Assembly (NCBI GenBank): GCA_021927905.1
Contig: BLLK01000047.1
Coordinates: forward strand, 3,286,001-3,350,000
DNA: 64,000 nucleotides
DNA from: Chaetoceros tenuissimus
Taxonomy: Eukaryota > Bacillariophyta > Thalassiosirophyceae > Chaetocerotales > Chaetocerotaceae
Reading direction: 5' to 3'
Part shown: piece by piece, positions 11,201 through 20,396 of the stretch
Position numbering within the stretch: position 1 is the stretch's first letter
Layout: the number at the start of each line of letters is the position of its first letter
Made by a program: the position numbers and the translations under genes
Notes under the pieces: generated by a model
Told to the model about the DNA's origin: nothing
Seen by the model: the letters and a program-made list of their open reading frames with translations, nothing else
The model's database searches: none

Positions 11201-11776
11201 ATGGCCAAGAAGAAAAAGGCGAGCAAGAAACCGTCGCAAACTGATGGAATTGAATTGACACCAGAAGATCAGGTAAAGTATCTCAACGGTCAGCTTCAGG
11301 CTCTCCATTTACAACTAGAACAAAAGGTGGAATCGACCGCTTTAATCCAAGAGGAGTACAATAATCTAATGAAAGATTACAAATCTGAACAAGAACAATT
11401 GAAGCAAGAAAGGGAAAGAAATGAATCTGTGACTAGAGACATGACGAGGCAATACAAAGGGATGCAAGATACTTTGTTGGAGAAATTGAACGAGCGAGAA
11501 AATAGGATACAAGAATTAAATGAACTCCTTTTCCAAACCAAGGAACAGAATCAAATCGATATGGAAGAGAAAAACAAAGCGTTGAGAGAAAAAGAAGATG
11601 CATTGCTTCGATTGAAGGAACAAATGGACCAAAATACAATGGAGTTTTTAAACATGATGAAAAGTCTTAGCTCAGCTCTCATGAAGAAATTGGACCCAAG
11701 ACAATACGAAAAGGGTAAAGTTGCATTGTTGGAGTTGTTTGGAGCTCCGGAATATTCTTACAAGACTAGCAAGTAG
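11201..11776 (+). CDS. coiled-coil protein, DRC12/CCDC153-like
   Basis: A single-exon gene of 191 residues. After a Lys-rich start (MAKKKKASKK) almost the whole chain (~25-165) is a heptad-type coiled coil rich in E, K, Q and L. The stretch DMTRQYKGMQDTLLEKL and the short size resemble CCDC153 (DRC12), a subunit of the nexin-dynein regulatory complex of motile cilia. That would fit centric diatoms, whose sperm carry a flagellum. The similarity is judged from memory and coiled coils mislead easily, so the ciliary assignment is tentative. The upstream region is long and without genes. Confidence 0.5.
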   Translation: MAKKKKASKKPSQTDGIELTPEDQVKYLNGQLQALHLQLEQKVESTALIQEEYNNLMKDYKSEQEQLKQERERNESVTRDMTRQYKGMQDTLLEKLNERENRIQELNELLFQTKEQNQIDMEEKNKALREKEDALLRLKEQMDQNTMEFLNMMKSLSSALMKKLDPRQYEKGKVALLELFGAPEYSYKTSK

Positions 11777-13238
11777 CTTCTTGTACCTCGCAAAGTTTCA
11801 TAAAAAGGTTGGTTTGGTCCTCCACAGAAAAATAGCTTCGTTTTTTGTGAAGGATCTGAGTCCAGATGAATAAGTTGGAAAGAGGTGCGACCTGCAAAGG
11901 AGGTGCGACCTGTTTTTCCAACCATCCCATTCCCGATGTTTAGAGACAATGTACCTAGTGAAAATTAGGATAGGAACCCTTGCGTGAATACGATATATTG
12001 AGCAAGATCAATAGTAGTTTCTATCCACCTTACAATACAGTCTCCTCAAATGTAAATTATACATGTTTAGCTAACAACTGCAGTTTTTCAGTCAGCTTTA
12101 GTACATGTCATGAGGAAAATCTCTCGCTCCCTTTCTATTATCATGCATGCAACAAACTGATTTCTTTTGGAATGGATGACAAAAAAACGCTTTGCTTGAG
12201 TTTCTTTCAGACCAACGAGCAACTTTGAGTCATTTTCATAAAGTCTGACTTTGAAAAAGGATACGTCTTTCTTCTCACTGAATGAACTACTATGAATTTA
12301 CATTTCTCTGATTTGATATATTTGTACTTTGAAAAGGATGCGTTCACCTCACATCTGCTTTCCTTCCTTCTCATCTTCAGATTTGTTATTTTTTGTTGCG
12401 GGCAATACACAATCCATCACAATATGTAGTACTTTTCTTTACTTACCCTTAGAAGGCATGGTTATAAAGGAAATATTTCTCTCTTTCTTGCTCAAATCTT
12501 TACGGTCATTAATTTTAGAAAAAGACGTTCTTCTGGAAAAGACACAAGTGGAATCTCACTACTCCTATGATATATATCCTCATGCATTCTACCCAAACGA
12601 GAATAGAGCTGAACAAGGACTGTAAAAAGAAGTACCATGTTTGCAATGTTCAGACAAGTTGAATGGATAAACAAGCTATTGTCTATTGTATTGGACTGGA
12701 ATCGATAAAAGTACCTTTGATGTTGGTCATCCTCCTTCTACTACATATTGCACGTAAAGAGAGTTTTCATTCAACCCATCTGTCACAAGCAAACGAACCA
12801 TTTCAAATCAATGGTAAATTTTTACAATCGAGCGTGTAAAATTTCCACGATGTATCGAATTGAAAGAGACAAAGATGAGAAACATACGTTTAGGATGTGA
12901 ACTCTACTATCCGTCTCATCGATAGCGTAATCATCGTACAATTCTCAATAAAAATAATGTTCTTACAAAATCTAATTCAGGTTTCCATAGGCATTCTCAA
13001 CTACAACCTATTCCCTTTCTACAGGCATTATCAACTCCATCGTTGACAAACAATATTCAAAACTTCATTCGTGGCAGACCATACAGAGATAATTCTATAT
13101 TCTGTGCCGTTGGGTCTGTGCCAACTCTGATTTGAATTGCAATTGTCGTTATCGTTATACGCTGATTGCTATGAAAAACATGTAGATATACTGCATTTGC
13201 TCATAAAAACTACATTTGCTTTTTCGCATCAGATCATC
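11777..13238. other. gene-free 1.46-kb stretch
   Basis: It contains an 18-bp-spaced direct repeat of AGGTGCGACCTG (11883-11894 and 11901-11912). Short frames (e.g. 12329..12625) have no family likeness and I do not support them. The right end should contain the promoter of the zinc-finger gene. Confidence 0.4.
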
Positions 13239-14225
13239 ATGACACTTCAAGACGTAACCAACAGTTTAGCTCATGTCAGCATTACTCAAGGAGACAGACT
13301 CAGATCTCCAGCCCCAAAGAGCGCAAGAGTTAATAGGAGAAGCAATCAAATCCACACCGAGACTACTGAATTGCCAGTGACTACCACTATGGATTATGGA
13401 GAGTGGATTGCAGCCCAAGCAGTCTCTAGTCAGCAACATCATCATATTAATGGACTCCTCCAACGTAATTTGTTCTGTGCAGGTACAACTCCTTTTATGA
13501 ACAATTATCAGCAGTTCCAGATGATGGGAGCTGCAATTCCAGCTTATCAAGGTCCTTATGGTCAGATGATTGCTCAGCAGGCAAACGCTCATTCAAGAGA
13601 ACAATTGATTGCTCATCAAGCTCTACCAGACCACCCACCATCTACTCCAAGCACTGCACAACCACAATCCATCAACTCTCCAGGCAATAACATGTCGCCA
13701 GCTAATGTTGTTGCTTCTGCTCAAAAGATTAGAGTAATGAAGGATAATGGCAAAAGATCCAGAGAAATTTCTCCAAGCAAGATCACTGAGGCTACTTTTG
13801 GGTCGAAAGTTACTGGTTTCACCCCAGCGAAGGAAGTGAAGAAGCGAATTGAAGAGAGTGTGACCGTGCCTCTAGTTATCAAAGAGAGATGGGAAAAATG
13901 CACTGGTATTCCAGTCCGTATCAAAGAGTACTACAAAGATGGCTTTGGCTCGAGAAAGTCGCGTGCCTGCAGTATTTGTAAGGCAGACACACGCTGGTAT
14001 TGCTTTGGATGCAAGAGCTGGTTCTGCGTATCACAAGGCAGAGCAACTAAAGGTCGCAAAGTGAGTTACGTGAAACAGATGATCGGAGGAAAGGAAGTGG
14101 TGTTTGAGCTATCCTGTTTTCACCAGAAGCACAAAGCTGCTTGGGAAGAAGAAGCTAAGAATGACGAGGAAAATTCAGTTTCCAAGGAAAGCGAGAATGA
14201 CGATGAGAATGAGCACGAAGATTAG
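13239..14225 (+). CDS. Cys-rich zinc-finger protein with PiggyBac-type C-terminal finger
   Basis: 328 residues from ATG 13239; the frame upstream lacks a better start. Residues ~1-190 are Gln/Ser/Pro-rich. A basic stretch follows (~200-250), then a Cys/His cluster: C-S-I-C, a T-R-W-Y-C-x2-C, a W-F-C, and C-F-H-x2-H, ending in an acidic tail. The spacing resembles the C-terminal cross-brace finger of PiggyBac-type transposases, where R-Y-Y-C-x2-C is typical. No transposase catalytic domain is present, so this looks like a host protein that uses the finger for DNA binding. Inference only; it could also be a diatom-specific transcription factor family. Confidence 0.55.
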   Translation: MTLQDVTNSLAHVSITQGDRLRSPAPKSARVNRRSNQIHTETTELPVTTTMDYGEWIAAQAVSSQQHHHINGLLQRNLFCAGTTPFMNNYQQFQMMGAAIPAYQGPYGQMIAQQANAHSREQLIAHQALPDHPPSTPSTAQPQSINSPGNNMSPANVVASAQKIRVMKDNGKRSREISPSKITEATFGSKVTGFTPAKEVKKRIEESVTVPLVIKERWEKCTGIPVRIKEYYKDGFGSRKSRACSICKADTRWYCFGCKSWFCVSQGRATKGRKVSYVKQMIGGKEVVFELSCFHQKHKAAWEEEAKNDEENSVSKESENDDENEHED

Positions 14226-14535
14226 AATGTTGGATGATGCTGCAAAGATGACGGACTATTTAATCCTATGATTTCTATGCAACGTATTTTATGTTGCTGT
14301 ATTCCTTAGAAGACTCGTGATTGTTTTGTGTTGTTACGAGGTTCAACATTTCAAAACTATGTACGGATTAAAACTTGTAAACGATATGTTATATTTACTT
14401 TCATATATTTACATTTGTTTTAATGCAAAGTGGTTTGACCTTACCTGGGAAGCAATCCATTTCAAGGATACAGTACCAAAGTCAAGAAAAAGTAAAAAGC
14501 AAAGCCAAATATAACATCACATTTATTACATAGTA
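14226..14535. other. intergenic between convergent genes
   Basis: 3' flanks of the zinc-finger gene (+) and the PH-domain gene (-). AT-rich, with nothing else seen. Confidence 0.4.
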
Positions 14536-17500
14536 TTACAGTAGATTGGATTTGAATTCCTTGTGTCGCGGAGTTGATTCTAAAGTCTCGGTTGATCGAC
14601 GAAAGTATTCAGGAGTATAATGAACATCATTCTTCTTCTTTTCTTTTCTCGAGAGTCCAGGAACTAATTTGGACAAGAGATTAGATGATGGCATATTTGG
14701 AGATCCAGCTTCACTAAAAGACTTCCAATTATCAGAGTATCTGGAGTAGTCAGATATTGTTGTATTATCATCGATGTTTGAGCTTTCTCTCGAAAAATTT
14801 CGGAGGGAGCCATCGGATAGTCTGGAGTTGGTATTAATTGTGACTGGAATTCTAGCTTGCTGTGCTGACTTACTTGAGAATTGTAAAACATCTTTTACTG
14901 CTTTGTCAAGTATAGCTTGCTGCTCTCTATTGAGATTGTCATCGCGAAAAGTAAGAGTCAGTGGTCTTCCTTGCTCTCTGATAACTTTTGCAACAGCATC
15001 AAAAGTCCACGGCCCATGCTCAAGGCTAACTCCATTGTAGCCTACAAGTCTAGCCCCTAAACTTGGTTTTCTGTTAGAATTTGCACCTGCATCAAAGCCG
15101 TTGAAGCCACAAACGAGAACCTGATGTTTTGGGCGCAAATTAAGGTATCGGCGATTCTGAGCTGGAGTCACTTGTTGTGAAGAATCAGTATCTTGAGAGA
15201 GCGATTTGACGAGGGCTAATTCAGCCTCAGTTTCTGCTTGGTCAGATGCGATGGTTGTGCCATGCTCGTCAACATTAATTGCGTCATTAAGAATTCCAGA
15301 ATTCTTGAGATCTGTAGGAACGTTCTGAAACTGCAGTCCAATCTTTGAAGAGTAAAAGGTCAAGCTATAAACACGGCCACTTGAATTTTCTTCTCTATTA
15401 GGTGTACTTTGAACCATAGTGTTTGAGACTAACTTTGACGTTGCTCGCCCATTTTCCGATGGTATTGATTTAAGGGAAGGTTCAGATGCGCTTGTAATGG
15501 AATTATCATCCAATTGATCAAGAGGATGCTTTCGATTCTCTTCGAAGCAATCACTGCCTTTGCTCTCGTTCGATATATTAAGAAGTTCTTGACGACTGGA
15601 CAAAGATTTCGCATCTTTTGATTCTAGTGCTTGAGACGAGACACTACGGAGTATCTCGACAAGCTTTGCATTTTTCTTTTCATCTAAAACAGCTTGATCC
15701 ATTAGGGAAATATTTTTGGAAGGCTTGATCTTGTTCTCTACAAGTGGTAGTTGCTTTGGAATTAGAGGTGAAAATGATCGCTTTGGAGATTTTCCTCCTT
15801 CATCTTTTTCATTGGCTTCTTCTTCTTGCAATTCTTCGCTACTATCTCCATCCCTTGCCTCGTAATCTCGGTGCGGATATCTAGAGGTATCCGTAACATC
15901 AACAGAAACGTTCGATTTCTTGCAAGTTTGCAACAGCAATTGTCCAGCACCTTCCATATTATCACACGATGTTGGATCGGGTAAGTCTTCAATGTCATCA
16001 AGAAGATATTCATGCTCAACCAAGCTGCTGTTCACAAAATCTTCTAGATCAAAAAGAAGCTTCTCCTCATGAGGTGTCAATTGCCTTAGTTTCTTGATTT
16101 TGTTTGAATTAGTTGTCGTGAACTGGCCACTTGAATGAGCAGCACTCTTCCCAAGCTGCCTTTGCATTTTCTCGTTCTCCAGTTTTAGGCGCTTAATTTC
16201 GTTTTCTTGGGATGAAGTTTTCTCCATAAGAGATTTAACCTCAGATATTAGTATTTTCTTTTCGTTCTTTCTTTGCTTGATAGATTCTCTAGCAGAACAA
16301 TTTTCTTCCCATAACTTACAAATATACTTCTCAGCCTTGGCCATCTTCTCTTCAACAATTTTTAGTTTTTCATTTGAATTTCTCAAGTCGTCAAGAGCAA
16401 CATCAGTTTCATTAGACGTCAAACGCAAGTTCTCCTTGACCCCTCGACAAACATTCACCAAGCTAGCAAATTGACTGTCTGGTAGATTGATGGCATCTAA
16501 ATCGTGCTCTTCTTTACTAAGGGAGAGAACCCCAGTATCATCTCCACTAGTATCAATGCTTTCATTCACAGATTTATTTGAATCAGATGCCATGAATCGC
16601 TTGAGAGTGCGCATAGCATCATCCATCTTCTCTACCCGCATCTGCCACTTTTTAGAATCTTCCATGGCACCTTCTAGGTCTTGTTCAACAAGTTTCAAAT
16701 TATCTAGATTCTTTTCCATAGTCTCTAATTCCTTTTCAAGTACCTGAATCTGATCTTGTAGCAATTGATGCTGCCCTTTTGCATACGACAGTCGTTCTGT
16801 CTTGAGAGCTTCCATCCACTCACGACCTACTTCTTCATTTCTACTTTCCAATAGAATCTTTCGTGAATTAGGACTATCTCTATCATTTCTTTCTAAAGGA
16901 ATCACACACTCAAAACGAAATCTACCATCAGGAAGTGTCCCCAAACTATTCACTTGCAATCCCCCGATCCCAGAAGAGTCGTTAGGATCTACAAACCCTT
17001 CTAGATCAATACACCCCCTAGGTTCTTCATCATTAGGCGACAAAAAGTAATACAAACATGTAGTCGGCTTAAGGACAAAGAATCTTTTTTTGTATTCTGC
17101 AACAGAAGAACCCAATTTACTCAAATATCCAGCTTTTGGTGCATTCTTTGCAAATTTTGCAGCAGACATGCTGTTTTCAACATGCTGCTTCTGTTGTTGT
17201 TGTTGCTGCTGCTGCACAGGTATCCCTTGATTCAAGACAGGTGAAAATGGTAATAATCTCGGCCTTGGTAATTGAACATTCGGGAAAAAATGCTTCAATT
17301 TGTTATTTTGCAATTCGCGAATATGTCTCTCTTCATCACTTGTTAAAACTACTGCACTATTGGGATTACTCGACGTTGGTCCAAATAATCCATGACTTTC
17401 TTTCGTATGACTAGATGATGGAAAATTACTGTTTGAACCCGAACCTAATATCAATGGTGTATTATGTGCTGTCAAATCTTGCGTTACTGCAGTTACAGCA

Positions 17501-18006
17501 GTAGAAGGAGTTTTTGTAGAATATTTATTTGTATCATCGATAATGTCATCTAATGAACTTCTAGACCTAGATGGCGAAGATCCAGAACTCCTGACTAAAG
17601 TTGGCAGATCATTCTTCAGCATAGCTTTCGAGACCGACTGTGGTGTCTGTTGCAAATATTCTTTTCTGGGTTTATGACCACTTGCACTACTCCTAATTTT
17701 TGTAGATTGTCTCTTTTTCAAATCAGTCCTATTGTATCGATTCTGATCTCTTTGAAACATCTGTTGATTCTCATCAAATTGAATCGCTCTTCCGTTCAAG
17801 ATATGTGCATGTAGTGGCTGATGCATCATTGACTTTTCATCAGTTGGACACAAGTTGTAATTCATATCGCAACTACTTGTACTTGAATCATCATCGTCGC
17901 TGCTATCAGGAGTTGGTGAATCCATCAGAGACCTTACTGCTTGTGAATGAGCTGGAGAATTCATCATTCTCTCTGCCGACCTCGCCACGATTAGTCTTTC
18001 AGTCAT
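14536..18006 (-). CDS. PH-domain, coiled-coil and PDZ-like protein
   Basis: Single exon, about 1156 residues, from ATG 18006 (MTERLIVARSAE); a TTG three codons upstream is not used. Residues 1-285 are Ser-rich with a Gln run at ~270. A pleckstrin-homology domain spans ~290-405 (AGYLSKLG, YKKRFFVLK, final W before an amphipathic helix). Long coiled coils follow to ~640. After a Ser/Glu-rich linker, a PDZ-like fold lies near 980-1050 (LGARLVGYNGVSL, then PLTLTFRDD). PH domains bind phosphoinositides or proteins and PDZ domains bind C-terminal peptides, so a membrane-linked scaffold is likely. The gene shares a ~220-bp divergent promoter with eRF3. Confidence 0.75.
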   Translation of the reverse strand: MTERLIVARSAERMMNSPAHSQAVRSLMDSPTPDSSDDDDSSTSSCDMNYNLCPTDEKSMMHQPLHAHILNGRAIQFDENQQMFQRDQNRYNRTDLKKRQSTKIRSSASGHKPRKEYLQQTPQSVSKAMLKNDLPTLVRSSGSSPSRSRSSLDDIIDDTNKYSTKTPSTAVTAVTQDLTAHNTPLILGSGSNSNFPSSSHTKESHGLFGPTSSNPNSAVVLTSDEERHIRELQNNKLKHFFPNVQLPRPRLLPFSPVLNQGIPVQQQQQQQQKQHVENSMSAAKFAKNAPKAGYLSKLGSSVAEYKKRFFVLKPTTCLYYFLSPNDEEPRGCIDLEGFVDPNDSSGIGGLQVNSLGTLPDGRFRFECVIPLERNDRDSPNSRKILLESRNEEVGREWMEALKTERLSYAKGQHQLLQDQIQVLEKELETMEKNLDNLKLVEQDLEGAMEDSKKWQMRVEKMDDAMRTLKRFMASDSNKSVNESIDTSGDDTGVLSLSKEEHDLDAINLPDSQFASLVNVCRGVKENLRLTSNETDVALDDLRNSNEKLKIVEEKMAKAEKYICKLWEENCSARESIKQRKNEKKILISEVKSLMEKTSSQENEIKRLKLENEKMQRQLGKSAAHSSGQFTTTNSNKIKKLRQLTPHEEKLLFDLEDFVNSSLVEHEYLLDDIEDLPDPTSCDNMEGAGQLLLQTCKKSNVSVDVTDTSRYPHRDYEARDGDSSEELQEEEANEKDEGGKSPKRSFSPLIPKQLPLVENKIKPSKNISLMDQAVLDEKKNAKLVEILRSVSSQALESKDAKSLSSRQELLNISNESKGSDCFEENRKHPLDQLDDNSITSASEPSLKSIPSENGRATSKLVSNTMVQSTPNREENSSGRVYSLTFYSSKIGLQFQNVPTDLKNSGILNDAINVDEHGTTIASDQAETEAELALVKSLSQDTDSSQQVTPAQNRRYLNLRPKHQVLVCGFNGFDAGANSNRKPSLGARLVGYNGVSLEHGPWTFDAVAKVIREQGRPLTLTFRDDNLNREQQAILDKAVKDVLQFSSKSAQQARIPVTINTNSRLSDGSLRNFSRESSNIDDNTTISDYSRYSDNWKSFSEAGSPNMPSSNLLSKLVPGLSRKEKKKNDVHYTPEYFRRSTETLESTPRHKEFKSNLL

Positions 18007-18229
18007 GCTTCTCAAATTAAAACTAATCTCTTTTTCTAATACTGCTTTTCATTACTTTTCTTTTATATGTTATAACTCGTATTTCCATAGGTTTTGTTCG
18101 TTTTGAGCACCGTGTTCGTGTAAACTACTCTTGTGACCAAAAGCGCCAACGTTTTTTGAAGACAGAAGTCTTTTGGCTAAATTTCCTTAGACACCAGACA
18201 ACTCATAACTTGATACGGTTTTCGAAACA
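18007..18229. promoter_or_regulatory. divergent promoter, PH-domain gene / eRF3
   Basis: Only ~220 bp separate the two start regions. A TATATGTTATAA tract at ~18065-18076 is a possible TATA-like element. No other site is claimed. Confidence 0.4.
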
Positions 18230-18304
18230 ATGGCTGAGAATGCAAAAGGAAAGGCACACAGGTCCGTCTTGAAGGTTGAAATGTTGAAGGAGTAGGAAGC
18301 TAAG
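18230..18304 (+). promoter_or_regulatory. eRF3 leader exon with in-frame AUG and UAG
   Basis: ATG 18230 in a strong context (AAACAATGG) opens 21 codons (MAENAKGKAHRSV...) and ends at TAG 18293-18295. GAA GCT AAG then lead to a GTACGT donor at 18305. The acceptor CAG (18531-18533) abuts the eRF3 ATG at 18534. After splicing, the leader frame, UAG included, is in frame with eRF3, and the main AUG lies 9 nt after the UAG. Ribosomes should start at the first AUG, so eRF3 needs reinitiation, stop readthrough or an internal transcription start. This suggests feedback on termination efficiency. Confidence 0.6.
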
Positions 18305-18533
18305 GTACGTAGAACTTCTTCTCTATCTAATTGAAGGAAAATCCAGATACACTTGAAACATCTTGGTACTTTACTTTGGTTGATTACTTGATTTTAAAAG
18401 AGTATTTTCGAATTAAAAAAAAGGTAAGCATTAAGGACGTATAGCATATGTTATTTTCATGCCCTAGCTCTTTAAAGAACATATATGAAGAATATCACAT
18501 CTCATCATTCTTTTTATCCACGAATCTTGACAG

Positions 18534-20303
18534 ATGAACCCGAACGCAAGTACTTGGACACCAAATGCAGGTGCAGCAACATGGACACCTGGTGGAGTTT
18601 CAGCCCCAGCTCCTGCACCAGCACCAACTCCAGCACCTGCTCCAAAACAGTCCGAGTCTGCTGTATCAGACGTGGATGAAAACGATCCACTATGGAAGAT
18701 TGTAATCAAGATTGCAGAAGGTGATAGAGACAAGGCACTCAGAATGATCAATGATCCAGACTGCCTCACTGCATACCCAGAAATAGAAGAACTTCTTGCA
18801 AAAATGGAGGATGAACCCATGGAGGACAGCACAGAAGAATTGGCAAAGGCTGTGGAAGAGAAAATGACCATTGAAGACGCACCTGCTCCAGCTCCTAAAA
18901 AGCCAGAACCTGAACCAGAGGAAGAGGAGGATGAAGACATGGAGGAAGTAGATGATGTAGTTGATGGTGATCCTCGTGAACATCTCAACCTTGTCTTTAT
19001 TGGACACGTTGATGCTGGAAAATCGACCCTTTCTGGAAATATCCTCTACATTACGGATAATGTAGACAAACGTACAATTGAGCGTTATGAACGTGAAGCA
19101 AAAGAACGTAACCGTGAGTCTTGGTTCCTTGCATACATTATGGACACAGATGAAAAGGAGAGAGAGAAGGGAAAGACTGTCGAAGTAGGAAGAGCATTGT
19201 TTAACACTGAGAAAAAGAGATATACTATCATGGATGCTCCTGGACATAAAAACTATGTTCCTGATATGATTAAGGGAGCAAGTCAAGCTGATATTGCAGT
19301 TCTTGTGATTTCTGCACGTAAGGGAGAGTTTGAAGCTGGATTCGATCGTAGTGGACAAACTAGAGAGCACGCGATGCTCGCAAAGACTCTCGGTGTATCA
19401 TACCTTGTTGTAGTGGTCAATAAGATGGACGACCCATCTGTAAACTGGAACAAAGCTAGATTCGATGAGTGTGTCACCAAGACTCGTCCTTTTTTGAAGA
19501 GTTGCGGTTTTGTCATCAAGAGAGAAGTTAAGTTCCTTCCTATTTCTGGTCTTTCCGGAGCAAATATTGTGAATCCTGTTGATGAAAAGGATTGTCCATG
19601 GTGGAGCAAGTGTGTTGCAAATGGTGACAACAATACTACTGAGTCCACTCTTATTGGACTTCTCGACACTCTTGAAATGAAGGGAAGAGATCCAAAGGCA
19701 CCTCTTCGTCTTCCTGTTCTTGAAAGATACAACGATCGTGGAACTATTGCAATGGGTAAGGTTGAAAGTGGAATTGTCAGAGTTGGACAGAAGGTGACTG
19801 TTATGCCAACTCGCAATGTCTACAAGGTAACTGAAGTATATGCAGGAGAAGAGCCACTGAAGTCTGCAAGACCTGGAGAGAATGTGTTGGTAAAACTTAA
19901 CCAGTGCGGAGTTGAAGATGTACAAAAGGGATATGTAATCTGTACTCAACCTGCTTGTCGTGCAGTTACTAAGATGATTTGTCATATTGGACTCATGGAT
20001 ATGCCTGATAACTGCAAAATTTTTACTGCTGGGTTTGAATGTATGTTCCACACCCACACTGTCGAGGAAGAATGTACCGTTGTCAAGATATTTGAGACCA
20101 CAAACAGGAAGGGACAAGTTAACAAGAACGCTGCTTTCGCTAATGTTGGAATGAAAGTTGTTTGTATGATTGAGACAGAGAGATCTGTGCCAGTTGAGAC
20201 CTATGATCACGAGCCTTCTATGGGACGCTTAACGCTCCGTACCGAAGGAAAGACAATTGCTATTGGAAAGATCACCAAACTTCCACCGAAAAAGGATGAT
20301 TAA
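18534..20303 (+). CDS. SUP35: eukaryotic peptide chain release factor 3 (eRF3)
   Basis: 589 residues. eRF3 is the GTPase partner of eRF1 that drives stop-codon recognition to peptide release. A short Pro/Ala-rich N-terminal part (~1-145) starts with two PAM2-like motifs (NPNASTWTP and NAGAATWTP), which would bind the poly(A)-binding protein; W replaces the usual F. The GTPase follows from ~150: GHVDAGKS, DAPGH, NKMD, then the two beta-barrel domains ending KLPPKKDD. The start is the first ATG after a 229-bp leader intron (18305..18533). The PAM2 motif begins exactly at this methionine. The gene converges on the ABCG gene with 93 bp between stops. Confidence 0.95.
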   Translation: MNPNASTWTPNAGAATWTPGGVSAPAPAPAPTPAPAPKQSESAVSDVDENDPLWKIVIKIAEGDRDKALRMINDPDCLTAYPEIEELLAKMEDEPMEDSTEELAKAVEEKMTIEDAPAPAPKKPEPEPEEEEDEDMEEVDDVVDGDPREHLNLVFIGHVDAGKSTLSGNILYITDNVDKRTIERYEREAKERNRESWFLAYIMDTDEKEREKGKTVEVGRALFNTEKKRYTIMDAPGHKNYVPDMIKGASQADIAVLVISARKGEFEAGFDRSGQTREHAMLAKTLGVSYLVVVVNKMDDPSVNWNKARFDECVTKTRPFLKSCGFVIKREVKFLPISGLSGANIVNPVDEKDCPWWSKCVANGDNNTTESTLIGLLDTLEMKGRDPKAPLRLPVLERYNDRGTIAMGKVESGIVRVGQKVTVMPTRNVYKVTEVYAGEEPLKSARPGENVLVKLNQCGVEDVQKGYVICTQPACRAVTKMICHIGLMDMPDNCKIFTAGFECMFHTHTVEEECTVVKIFETTNRKGQVNKNAAFANVGMKVVCMIETERSVPVETYDHEPSMGRLTLRTEGKTIAIGKITKLPPKKDD

Positions 20304-20396
20304 ATGTAATAATAAAATTTGACGAAATCTTTTGGTAGTTTTTTTACTATGGTGCATTAGTCAGTCGATGTTTTGAATAACATTCAATTTAATCAT

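Noticed and set aside
12329-12625. 98-codon open frame in the gene-free stretch
   Set aside because: Composition not protein-like, no motif, and no splice signals that extend it.
18464-20210. Several long minus-strand frames opposite eRF3
   Set aside because: Shadows of a strongly coding gene; they overlap one another and show no motifs.
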